Source of the DNA: JAGWAJ01 sp026707615
Lineage (GTDB): Bacteria; Acidobacteriota; Vicinamibacteria; Vicinamibacterales; UBA8438
NCBI GenBank assembly: GCA_965207595.1
Contig: CBDBMW010000012.1
Span: 2,108,001-2,172,000 of the forward strand
Direction: 5' to 3'
Length of the DNA: 64,000 bases
A program made the position numbers and the translations under genes. Every line of letters starts with the position of its first letter. The first letter of the stretch is position 1. Positions 1 through 8,471 of this stretch are shown here, in pieces. The notes beneath the pieces were generated by a model, which saw only the letters and a list, made by a program, of their open reading frames with translations, was not told the DNA's origin and did not search any database.

Positions 1-2040
1 TCGTTCATCTACGCCTTGGCCCAGAAGAACACGAAGAACCAGCGGGCGCTCGTGTACTCCAGCGTCGCGGAGCGCTTCGGGTTGACATCTCCGTTGCCCG
101 ACTTCGACGAGGACGATTTCTACATGTTCCCCACGCCGCCACCACACGCGGCCGCTTTGTTCCACGACAGCAAGAACTTCAACCCAGAGCTGCTCTGGCG
201 TCTGTTCGGAGAGGCGGTCAAGGACGAGCCGCACATCGACCCGACCACCTTCCGAGACGCGCTGGAGATCAAGTTCGTTGCACGAGTGAAGCTGACCCAG
301 GCGCTGTGCCTGATCAACCCAGACTTCTTTGTGTCCGTGGATGCTTTGCAGTACGTCCCGGCGAACCGGAACTTCGACGTGAAGGGCTGTGACCTCGACG
401 GATTCATGTCAGCCTTGCGTAGTGCCAAGCAAACGTTCCCCGGATGCCGCGCGTGCGAGATCAACACGTTCGTGTACACGCACTACATGTCGACGCCAAC
501 GCTAACGGAACGTGAATCCAGGTTCTTTCAGATCAGCACGAACGCACACGATAGCGATCATTGGGAGGACTTCAGGCGAAACAACGCCGTGTATACGGGC
601 TCGTCGAGACAGGGAGACCCGGGCCGTTGGGAATCAGCTCCGGCGAGTGGCGATGGTGGGGGAGTTCCGTATCCGCTGACGGCGCCCGTGCGGGGAGACG
701 TCATCCTGGTGCGCACGGGCGTTACGAAGGGACGTGCAATCGGGATCGTTCATCGAAACGACTACGCCGAACCCGCTGGATTGAACGAACGAAGCAGACT
801 TCACGTGTACTGGATCAACAAGTCGGAAGCTGACTTCAGCTCAGGCGCCCGGACTGAGCGCGTGGCCTTCTCCGAGGTGACGCCAGCTCGCTCTACCTAT
901 CAGGCGTTCCGACAGGCCACCGCGTACCAGCCGACGTTCTCACTGATCGACGAAGTGAAGCGCAACAGGAACGGCGTCAAGCCGGACCTGTCTGCCGTTC
1001 ATCCCCTCAACCAGATTCTGTACGGCCCGCCGGGTACCGGGAAGACCTGGCACACCGTCACGCGCTCGGTGGCCATCGTCGAGGGCCGAGGAGTCGGTGA
1101 GGTCGGGCAGGAGGAGCGGGCCGGCGTCAAGCGCCGGTTCGACGAGCATCGAGAAGCCGGACGGATCGAGATGGTGACGTTCACCCAGAATACCACCTAC
1201 GAGGACTTCGTTGAGGGCATTCGGCCCGTCCTGGCGGGAGGTGCGAGCAGCGACGCAGCGGAGCCGGGCGAAACCGGAGCCGCCAGGGATGTGCGCTACG
1301 AGCTGTCGCTCGGCGTGTTCCGGCGCGTTGCGGAGCGCGCGACCATGGACGGGAATGGGCGCTACGTGCTCATCATCGACGAGATTAGCCGGGGCAACGT
1401 CGCCCGGATCTTCGGCGAATTGATCACTCTAATCGAAGACTCGAAGCGCGTGGGCCGAGACGACGAGGCTCGGGTGACGCTGCCAGGTTCGAAGGCGGAG
1501 TTCAGAGTGCCGGCCAACCTGTACGTGGTCGGGACGATGAACACGGCAGATCGGTCCATCGCTCTGCTGGATTCGGCCCTGCGGCGGCGGTTCGTGTTCG
1601 AGGAGATGATGCCGGATCCGACTCATCCGGGTGTCAGCGAGGACGCGGACGGCGTGGATTGTCGCAAGCTGCTCGCGGCAATGAACGGGCGCATCGCGGC
1701 CCTGCTGGACCGGGAGCACCAGATCGGACATACATACTTCCTGGGTGTCGATACACTAGCAGCGCTCGCCAGGACGTTTCAGACCCGGATCCTCCCGCTG
1801 TTGCAGGAGTACTTCTATGACGACTGGGGGAAGATCCGCGCGGTGCTGAACGACAACGGGTTCCTCCAGGTGTTGGATCCGCCGGAGGAACTCGTGAGAC
1901 TGGATCTGGTAGATGCCGAGCGCGCCGTGTACGGATTGCCGGCAGCCAACGACAACCGGTGGACCAACGCGACCGCGTACCGGGCGATCTACGAGAGCAA
2001 TGCGTCGGCGGCAGGCGGAAGCACGACTCCGGACGCGTGA
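1..2040 (+). CDS. mcrB: McrB-like AAA+ GTPase subunit of a type IV restriction system (5' partial)
   Basis: McrB is the GTP-driven translocase of McrBC, which cuts DNA carrying modified cytosine. The frame is open to the first base of the window, so the true start probably lies upstream; the first in-frame start inside is TTG at 16, and numbering here counts from it. The Walker A motif GPPGTGKT is at residues 337-344 and Walker B LIIDE at about 452-456. The McrB hallmark GTMNTADRS follows near residue 510, before an arginine-rich LRRRF segment. The N-terminal 330 residues are not the E. coli DNA-binding domain; a beta-rich stretch near 225-275 (PVRGDVILVRTGV onward) may be a small modified-base reader, but this is inference. 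The mcrC gene starts 2 nt after the stop, so the two are co-translated. Confidence 0.9.
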   Translation, partial: SFIYALAQKNTKNQRALVYSSVAERFGLTSPLPDFDEDDFYMFPTPPPHAAALFHDSKNFNPELLWRLFGEAVKDEPHIDPTTFRDALEIKFVARVKLTQALCLINPDFFVSVDALQYVPANRNFDVKGCDLDGFMSALRSAKQTFPGCRACEINTFVYTHYMSTPTLTERESRFFQISTNAHDSDHWEDFRRNNAVYTGSSRQGDPGRWESAPASGDGGGVPYPLTAPVRGDVILVRTGVTKGRAIGIVHRNDYAEPAGLNERSRLHVYWINKSEADFSSGARTERVAFSEVTPARSTYQAFRQATAYQPTFSLIDEVKRNRNGVKPDLSAVHPLNQILYGPPGTGKTWHTVTRSVAIVEGRGVGEVGQEERAGVKRRFDEHREAGRIEMVTFTQNTTYEDFVEGIRPVLAGGASSDAAEPGETGAARDVRYELSLGVFRRVAERATMDGNGRYVLIIDEISRGNVARIFGELITLIEDSKRVGRDDEARVTLPGSKAEFRVPANLYVVGTMNTADRSIALLDSALRRRFVFEEMMPDPTHPGVSEDADGVDCRKLLAAMNGRIAALLDREHQIGHTYFLGVDTLAALARTFQTRILPLLQEYFYDDWGKIRAVLNDNGFLQVLDPPEELVRLDLVDAERAVYGLPAANDNRWTNATAYRAIYESNASAAGGSTTPDA

Positions 2041-2042
2041 GA

Positions 2043-3356
2043 ATGCCGGCCCCGCGCGTACTGGTGGTACGAGAGCACGACGCGCTGTCCGGATTGCGCG
2101 AGGACGAACAGCGTGATCTGGAGAGATTCGCGCTCGCGCAGCAGGCCGACGACCAGAAGCCACGGCGGCCCGTTCTCGCGTTTCGGAGCGGTCGCCTCTA
2201 CGCCCAGAACTACGTCGGCGTCGTCGAGACGCGACGAGGAACTGTGATCGAGTTCCTGCCGAAGGTCGACCTCTCGCCAGCCGGGAACGGTTCCAACGCC
2301 AGACCACCCGGTGGACAGTCGGGCGGCGGCTCTGAGTCCCTTGCCGGCAGCGACGAAGCCACCCGGCGGGTCTTCCTGACGATGTTGCGGGACTGGCGCG
2401 GCCTCGGGCAGGCGCAGCTCGACGGTGCCGGCATCCGCTCGATCCATCGCTTCGACATGTTCGAGGCGTTCGTGCACCTGTTCCTGACGAGCGTCGTTCT
2501 GCTGACGCGGCGCGGCCTCGCCAGGGCGTACCGGACTCAGGAGGCCAATCTCGCTTGCCTGCGGGGCCGGATCCTGTTTCCGCCGCACCTCCGTGAGAAC
2601 CTGATCGACCGGTCGCGCTTCTACGTCGGCTACGACGAGTTCACCGCGGATCGTCCCGCGAATCGCCTGATCCGCCTTGCACTACAGCGGCTCACGGCGG
2701 TCGTTCGCCATCCTGCGAACCGTCAGCGGGTCCAGCAGTTGCGCATTGTGTTCTCCGACGTGCCCTCGTCGACGAACCTGGACGATGATTGGGCGCGGCA
2801 TCGCGTGGACCGGTCGATGCGGCACTACGACGCCGTGATGCCGTGGATCGGGTTGTTCCTGTTCGGCCAGGGTCTCGCCACATTCGCTGGTCCGCATGTC
2901 AACCGCGCGCTGCTGTTCCCGATGGAGGACGTGTTCGAGGACTTCGTTACCGCTGCCATTCGCCGGCACCAGCGGCGCTTTGCGGTGCGCGCCCAAGGTC
3001 CGATGCGGGCCCTGGCAACGGACGGCGCGGGCAACGACGCCTTTCGGCTGAAGCCGGACGTCGTCGTCAGCGACCGCGCGAAGGTCCGATTCATCCTGGA
3101 TGCGAAGTGGAAGAGACTCGACCCCCGCACCCCGAACCATGGCGTCAGTCAGGCCGACGCGTACCAGCTCTTCGCCTACGGGAAGCGTTACGGCTGCCGG
3201 CGTGTGGCCTTACTCTATCCAAGGACGACGGCGTTTCACGAGCCGCTCGTCTTCCGATTCCCGGATGATCTCGAGCTGGAGCTGGCTTGCTTCCCGTTCG
3301 ACGTGACCGATTCGGCGAAATCCGTTGGCCAGATGATGCGATGTCTGCTGTGCTGA
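2043..3356 (+). CDS. mcrC: McrC-like nuclease subunit of type IV restriction
   Basis: McrC is the PD-(D/E)XK endonuclease partner of McrB. The ATG at 2043 is chosen because it lies 2 nt after the mcrB stop; the frame is open further upstream, but only inside mcrB. The protein has 437 residues. The C-terminal nuclease core is visible as LKPDVVV (Asp339) followed by ILDAKWK (Asp353, Lys355), the normal McrC arrangement. The N-terminal part has the family-typical FRSGRLYAQNYVGVV stretch, thought to contact McrB. A 119-nt gap separates it from the following type I methylase gene, so the McrBC pair may be its own transcription unit inside the island. Confidence 0.9.
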   Translation: MPAPRVLVVREHDALSGLREDEQRDLERFALAQQADDQKPRRPVLAFRSGRLYAQNYVGVVETRRGTVIEFLPKVDLSPAGNGSNARPPGGQSGGGSESLAGSDEATRRVFLTMLRDWRGLGQAQLDGAGIRSIHRFDMFEAFVHLFLTSVVLLTRRGLARAYRTQEANLACLRGRILFPPHLRENLIDRSRFYVGYDEFTADRPANRLIRLALQRLTAVVRHPANRQRVQQLRIVFSDVPSSTNLDDDWARHRVDRSMRHYDAVMPWIGLFLFGQGLATFAGPHVNRALLFPMEDVFEDFVTAAIRRHQRRFAVRAQGPMRALATDGAGNDAFRLKPDVVVSDRAKVRFILDAKWKRLDPRTPNHGVSQADAYQLFAYGKRYGCRRVALLYPRTTAFHEPLVFRFPDDLELELACFPFDVTDSAKSVGQMMRCLLC

Positions 3357-3475
3357 CCACTGCGGCTCAGCCCGTGCAACACCGGCCAAGAGTACGGTGG
3401 GGCCCCCTGGTAGTCGATGCGGTCCGGTCCTTGGCCGGACGTCCAAGAACGAGGATGTAGGATCTCTGGTCCCCG

Positions 3476-4980
3476 ATGTCTGGAAGCGCGCTGACCCTGC
3501 AGGAGTTGAAGGCCCACCTCTGGAACTGCGCCCAGATCCTGCGGGGCAGCGCGGTCGACCGGACGGACTGGAAGGGCTACATCCTCCCACTCCTGTTCTT
3601 CAAGCGGATCAGCGACGTTTGGGACGAGGAGACGGCCGAGGCCAGGGAGGAATACGGCGACATCGACCTGGGCACCTTCCCCGAGCTGCACCGCTTCATG
3701 CTGCCCGACGGGTGCCACTGGCGGGACGTCCGCGGGACGCCGGCAAGCGTCGGCACGGCGCTCGCGCGGGCGATGCGGGCGATCGAACGGGCCAACCCCG
3801 ACACGCTGACGCGCGTCTTCGGCGCGGCCGACTGGGGCAATCGCGAGATGCTCGGCGACGAGTTGCTCAAGGACCTCATCGAGGGGCTTTCCGTGGTGCC
3901 GCTGGGGAACACGACCGTCGGGTCCGACATTCGGCGACGCCTACGAGTACCTGATCGGAAAGTTCGCCGACATCACTCGGCGCAAGAAGGCGGGCGAGTT
4001 CTACACGCCCCGAAGAGTGGTGCGGATGATGGTCGAGTTGCTCGATCCGCGGGAGGGCGAGAGCATCTACGACCCCGCCTGCGGCACCGGCGGCATGCTG
4101 CTCGGCGCGATCGAGCACGTCGAGCGGGCCGGCGGCGACGCGCGGACCTTCTTCGGGCGCATCTTCGGCGAGGAGAAGAACCTGACCACGTCGTCCATCG
4201 CGCGCATGAACCTCGTGCTGCACGGCGTCGAGGACTTCCGGATCGAGCAGAACGACACGCTTCGCGACCCGGCCTTCACCGACACGTCCGGCGCCCTGGC
4301 GACGTTCGACTGCGTCATCGCCAACCCGCCGTTCTCGCTCAAGGAGTGGGGCCGAGAGGTGTGGGAGGCCGACCCGTGGGGCCGCGCCGTCTTCGGCCTG
4401 CCGCCGGCGAGCTACGGCGACTACGCCTGGGTCCAGCAGATGGTGGCGTCGATGGCGGAGGGCTCGGGCCGGATGGCGGTGGTGCTGCCGCAGGGCGCGC
4501 TGTTCCGCAAGGGCGCGGAGGGCCGTATCCGGCGGGCGCTGCTGGAGCAGGATCTGGTCGAGGCGGTGATCGGGCTCGCGCCCAACATCTTCTACGGCAC
4601 GGGTCTCTCCCCGGCGGTGGTGACGCTGCGCCGCGCGAAGCGACGCGGCCGGCGCGGAAAGGTGATGGTGATCGACGCGTCGAGCCTGTTCCGCAAGGGC
4701 CGGGCGCAGAACTTCCTCGACCCGGCGCATGCCGAACAGATCGTCAGGTGGGTACGACGTTTCCCGGGACGTGAAGGACCGGGCCAGGGTCGTCTCGACA
4801 GAGGACATCGAGGGCGAGGACCGGACGCTCAACATCTCCCGCTACGTGCTGCCGCCCGTCGGCGAGGACGTGCCTCCGCTGCCCGAGGCACTGGCCGCCT
4901 TCAAGACCGCGTTGACGGAGGCCCGCTCCGCCGAGGATCGCCTGCGGCGCGTGCTGGTCGAGGACGGCTGGCTGGAGTGA
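3476..4980 (+). pseudogene. hsdM: Type I restriction-modification N6-adenine methylase HsdM, copy 1, interrupted by two frameshifts
   Basis: HsdM is the methyltransferase subunit of type I systems. Reading starts at ATG 3476 (MSGSALTLQELKAHLW). It must shift frame near 3930, where DAYEYLIGKFADITRRKKAGEF continues, and again at 4752, where the sense continues as YDVSRDVKDRARVV to the stop at 4980. Both shifts behave as one extra base; the second falls in a GGG run, so sequencing or assembly error is possible. Joined, the product is a full-length HsdM with motif I (YDPACGTGGM, near 4070) and motif IV (NPPF, near 4324). Nothing else is lost, so the damage is recent or artefactual. A second, intact hsdM follows 41 nt downstream. 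Confidence 0.85.
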
Positions 4981-5021
4981 CTCGATCGCGGCGGGCAACG
5001 ACTGACCGAGAGCACGGGAAC

Positions 5022-6551
5022 GTGGCTGACGCGCATCCCTCCCCCGGACACTTGGGCCAGCAGGCACTGGAGTCGTACCTCTGGGGGGCGGCGAACCTCC
5101 TGCGGGGACTGATCGACGCCGGCGACTACAAGCAGTACGTCTTTCCGCTGCTCTTCTTCAAGCGCCTCTCGGACGTGTGGGACGAGGACCACCGGCACGC
5201 CTTCGACGACACCGGCGACCGCGGGTACGCGCAAGCGACCGCCAACGACCGGTTCATCATCCCGGCCGGGGCCCATTGGTCCGACGTCCGCAGTGCGTCG
5301 CGCGACGTGGGCCGGACCCTGCGCAACGCGTTCCGCGCCATCGAGACGGCCAACCCGGAGCGTCTCGTCGGCGTCTTCGGGAACGCGCCGTGGACCGACA
5401 AGGCGCAGATGCCGGACGCGACGCTCAAGAACCTGATCGAGCACTTCTCGAAGCACTCGCTGAGCCTTGCCGCGGTGCCCGAGGACGAGCTGGGTAACGC
5501 CTACGAGTACCTCGTCAAGCAGTTCGCCGACGACAGCGGCCACACGGCGCAGGAGTTCTACAGCAACCGGACCCTGGTGCACCTGATGACCCGGATGCTC
5601 CGGCCGCGGCCGGGCGACCGCATCTACGACCCGACGGCCGGCACCGGCGGCATGCTCATCTCCGCGCTGGCGGAGGTGCGCCGCAACGGCGGCGACGTAC
5701 GCACACTCAGCCTCTACGGACAGGAGATCATCGGCACCACGGCGTCGATCGCGCGCATGAACCTCGTGCTGCACGGCGTCGAGGACTTCCACATCGCCGT
5801 CGGCAATACCTTGAGCGATCCTGCCTTCAGCGAGCAGGACCGCCTGATGACGTTCGACGTGGTTCTCGCCAATCCGCCGTATTCGATCAAGACCTGGAAC
5901 CGGGACGCGTGGCTCGACGATCCGTGGGGCCGCAACATCCTCGGCACGCCGCCGCAGGGGCGGGCCGACTACGCGTTCTTCCAGCACATTCTCCAGAGCC
6001 TCGACCGGAAGACCGGTCGGTGCGCGATCCTCTTCCCGCACGGGGTCCTGTTCCGCCAGGAGGAAGCAGCGATGCGGCGCGCCCTGATCGAGCGCGACCT
6101 TGTTGAGTGCGTGCTCGGCCTGGGGCCGAACCTGTTCTACAACTCGCCGATGGAGGCGTGCGTGGTGGTCTGCCGGACGCGGAAGCCGCCCGAGCGCCGC
6201 GGCAAGGTGCTGTTCATCGACGCGGTCCGTCAAGTTGCGAGGGAGCGGTCGCAGAGCTTCCTGAGGTCGGACCATCAGAAGCGGATTCTCTCGGCGTACG
6301 AGGTGTTCGGCGACGAGCCCGGATTCGCCGCCGTCGCGTCCAACGACGACGTGCTCGCCAACGACGGCAACCTGTCCATTCTTCGCTACGTCCCGCGGAC
6401 CGCTGACACGGACACCGACACCCAGACCGCAGGGAAACTGCGAGAGGCGTGGACCGACTTCGACGCTGGTAGCGAGGCGTTCTGGTCGGAGATGGAGGAC
6501 GTGGTCGTGATGGTCCAGCGGATCGCCACGGAAAGCCGAGCCGATGGGTAG
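5022..6551 (+). CDS. hsdM: Type I restriction-modification N6-adenine methylase HsdM, copy 2
   Basis: Methylates adenine in the host recognition site as part of an HsdM2S complex and is also needed for restriction with HsdR. The GTG at 5022 gives 509 residues, normal for the family, and places the N-terminal helical domain (LGQQALESYLWGAANLLRG) at the start. The SAM-binding motif DPTAGTGGM is at residues 203-211 and the catalytic NPPY at 284-287. It is a clear paralogue of the broken copy just upstream. Its last 8 nt overlap the start of hsdS, so the two subunits are translationally coupled; copy 2 is therefore the methylase most likely to serve this locus. Confidence 0.93.
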   Translation: MADAHPSPGHLGQQALESYLWGAANLLRGLIDAGDYKQYVFPLLFFKRLSDVWDEDHRHAFDDTGDRGYAQATANDRFIIPAGAHWSDVRSASRDVGRTLRNAFRAIETANPERLVGVFGNAPWTDKAQMPDATLKNLIEHFSKHSLSLAAVPEDELGNAYEYLVKQFADDSGHTAQEFYSNRTLVHLMTRMLRPRPGDRIYDPTAGTGGMLISALAEVRRNGGDVRTLSLYGQEIIGTTASIARMNLVLHGVEDFHIAVGNTLSDPAFSEQDRLMTFDVVLANPPYSIKTWNRDAWLDDPWGRNILGTPPQGRADYAFFQHILQSLDRKTGRCAILFPHGVLFRQEEAAMRRALIERDLVECVLGLGPNLFYNSPMEACVVVCRTRKPPERRGKVLFIDAVRQVARERSQSFLRSDHQKRILSAYEVFGDEPGFAAVASNDDVLANDGNLSILRYVPRTADTDTDTQTAGKLREAWTDFDAGSEAFWSEMEDVVVMVQRIATESRADG

Positions 6552-7749
6552 CAACAGGCTCAAGCCCGGCTGGACACCGGTTGCCTTCGGTGATGTCGTG
6601 CGACAAGTCAAGGATCATGTTGACCCAATCGCGGCTGGTCTCGAACGCTATGTCGCTGGCGAACACATGGACACCGACGACCTCCACATCCGCCGGTGGG
6701 GTACCGTGGGTAACGGGTACCTCGGACCGGCGTTCCACGCCCGCTTTCGGCCTGGGCACGTCCTCTACGGGTCGCGCCGCACCTACCTTCGCAAGGTCGC
6801 CGTGGCAGACTTCGAGGGGGTCACGGCAAACACGACCTTCGTGATCGAAACCAGGGACCCGAACGTGCTTCTGCCGGCTCTCCTGCCGTTCATCATGCAG
6901 ACCGAAGCCTTTCACGGATTCTCAATCAAGAAATCGAAGGGTTCGGTCAATCCGTACGTCAACTTCTCCGACATCGCGACGTACGAGTTCCCCCTGCCGC
7001 CGCCGGACGAACAGCGCCGGATCGCAAGCGTCCTGTCCGTGGTCACAGAAGTCGGCCAGTCGTGCGCGCGCCTCGAACACGCGATCATGCTGGCCGAGCT
7101 CAGTGCAATACAGACCGGATTGGACCACAACAAGCACCGCCCGAACCCACCAGTAGGCGACCTGCTGCTCGAACCACCACGGAACGGCATCTTCGCCTCA
7201 TCGATCTCCCATGACCATGCTGGTGACGTCGGACTGAGGACCGTGAGCGTCTCCGCAATAGATCGTGGCCGCTTCGAGCCTGCGAACGCGCTGAAACGCG
7301 TAGAGATCGATGCCGCCGTCGCGCAGCCATTTCTCGTCCAACGTGGCGATGCCTTCATCGTTCGCGGAAACGGCAATCGCGAACTCTGCGGTCAAGCTGG
7401 GCTGGCGGACGTGACCTTCGACGATCTCGTCTACCCCGACAAACTCATCCGGCTTCGGTTCGATCCGACACAGATCCTCCCTGCGTTCGCCGTAGCTCAG
7501 TGGAACCTACCGCGCGTGCATCGGGAAATCACCGCGAGAGCCAAGTCAACGAGCGGTATCTGGATGATCAACGGGCAAGACATTCGCGTTCACCGACTCG
7601 TAGTGCCACCACTGTCGGATCAGCGCAGGTCGTTGCGTGTCATCACCCGAATGCGGACCCTGCGCGATGTAGAACTCAAGCGCCGGACCGATTGCCTCTC
7701 TCGGCTCAGGAGCATTCTGCTGAATTCATGGGCGACCCCCGTCGAGTAG
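6544..7749 (+). CDS. hsdS: Type I restriction-modification specificity subunit HsdS
   Basis: HsdS reads the bipartite target sequence for the methylase and nuclease subunits. At 401 residues it is the usual length. It begins with a target-recognition half (PGWTPVAFGDVV onward). A conserved spacer region follows (YEFPLPPPDEQRRIASVL, about residues 148-166), then a second recognition half with its own conserved end (HRLVVPPLSDQRRSL). This repeated layout is diagnostic although the recognition domains themselves vary. The ATG overlaps the hsdM stop by 8 nt. Composition is slightly less GC-rich than its neighbours, as is common for freely exchanged specificity genes. The target sequence cannot be read from the protein. 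Confidence 0.9.
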   Translation: MGSNRLKPGWTPVAFGDVVRQVKDHVDPIAAGLERYVAGEHMDTDDLHIRRWGTVGNGYLGPAFHARFRPGHVLYGSRRTYLRKVAVADFEGVTANTTFVIETRDPNVLLPALLPFIMQTEAFHGFSIKKSKGSVNPYVNFSDIATYEFPLPPPDEQRRIASVLSVVTEVGQSCARLEHAIMLAELSAIQTGLDHNKHRPNPPVGDLLLEPPRNGIFASSISHDHAGDVGLRTVSVSAIDRGRFEPANALKRVEIDAAVAQPFLVQRGDAFIVRGNGNRELCGQAGLADVTFDDLVYPDKLIRLRFDPTQILPAFAVAQWNLPRVHREITARAKSTSGIWMINGQDIRVHRLVVPPLSDQRRSLRVITRMRTLRDVELKRRTDCLSRLRSILLNSWATPVE

Positions 7750-7865
7750 ATCTGGTCTCCAGGTCCCCCCCCCGGCCGTCCGGGATGGCCGCGGTAGGTC
7801 TATAGGGACAGTCCAGTAGCCGGCCACCACTTGACCGACGGTGGGACGTTGCGTAGGCTGAGTCC

Positions 7866-8093
7866 ATGGCGCACCTGGAGCGGATCACGATCGAGCCCGG
7901 AAAGCGTAGCGGCAAGCCCTGCATCCGCGGCCTGCGCATCACGGTGTCCGACGTGCTCGACTACCTGGCGTCCGGCATGTCCGAGGACGACCTCCTCCGT
8001 GACTTCCCGGACCTGACGCGCGAAGACATCCGGGCCTGCCTCGCGTTCGCGGCGGATCGCGAGCGGCGACTGGTTGCGGTCGGCGACAGGTGA
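7866..8093 (+). CDS. DUF433 family antitoxin-like protein
   Basis: A 75-residue DUF433 protein (ITIEPGKRSGKPCIRGLRIT, then VLDYLASGMSEDDLL). This winged-helix family is usually found just upstream of DUF5615 PIN-like genes and is regarded as the antitoxin of a type II pair. The arrangement here fits: the stop TGA overlaps the GTG start of the next gene as GTGA. It sits inside the type I operon between hsdS and hsdR, 116 nt after hsdS. Whether it has its own promoter cannot be told; no strong -10/-35 is evident. Confidence 0.82.
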   Translation: MAHLERITIEPGKRSGKPCIRGLRITVSDVLDYLASGMSEDDLLRDFPDLTREDIRACLAFAADRERRLVAVGDR

Positions 8094-8446
8094 AGCTGCT
8101 CCTCGACCAGAACCTCTCGCCACGGCTGTGCGACCGCCTTCGCGACGTCTGGACCGAGGTCGTTCACGTTCGAGCGGTCGGTCTGGCGGCCGCGGACGAC
8201 TCGGCCGTCTGGGCGTACGCGAGGCAGCACGGCTTCACCATCGTGTCGAAGGACGGCGACTTCAGCGGCCGTTCCTCCCTGTTCGGTGCGCCGCCCAAGG
8301 TCATCTGGCTGGCCCTCGGCAACTGTTCGACCTCCGAGGTCGAGCGGCGTCTGCGCCGCCACCGTCAGGAGATCGAGACGTTCGTCACCGAACCGGACAC
8401 CACGCTGCTCGTGATCGAGCCCGGCCAGGGTGCCAGCGCGACGTAG
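8090..8446 (+). CDS. DUF5615 PIN-like toxin
   Basis: A 118-residue PIN-like (Mut7-C/DUF5615) protein, probably an RNase toxin. The N-terminal LLLDQNLSPRL carries the first acidic residue. A second acidic patch is at SKDGDFSGRS, and the typical VIWLALGNCST strand follows; these are the recurrent signatures of the family. The GTG start overlaps the antitoxin stop by 4 nt, so synthesis is coupled. The hsdR start lies 25 nt further on, so the pair and hsdR are probably co-transcribed. Toxicity and target are inference from the family. Confidence 0.82.
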   Translation: MKLLLDQNLSPRLCDRLRDVWTEVVHVRAVGLAAADDSAVWAYARQHGFTIVSKDGDFSGRSSLFGAPPKVIWLALGNCSTSEVERRLRRHRQEIETFVTEPDTTLLVIEPGQGASAT

Positions 8447-8471
8447 GGGCACGCCAATCAGGTTTGCCGGC

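Noticed and set aside
3925..4752. Programmed frameshifting in the first hsdM
   Set aside because: No slippery heptamer with a downstream structure is seen, two separate shifts would be needed, and HsdM is not known to use recoding.
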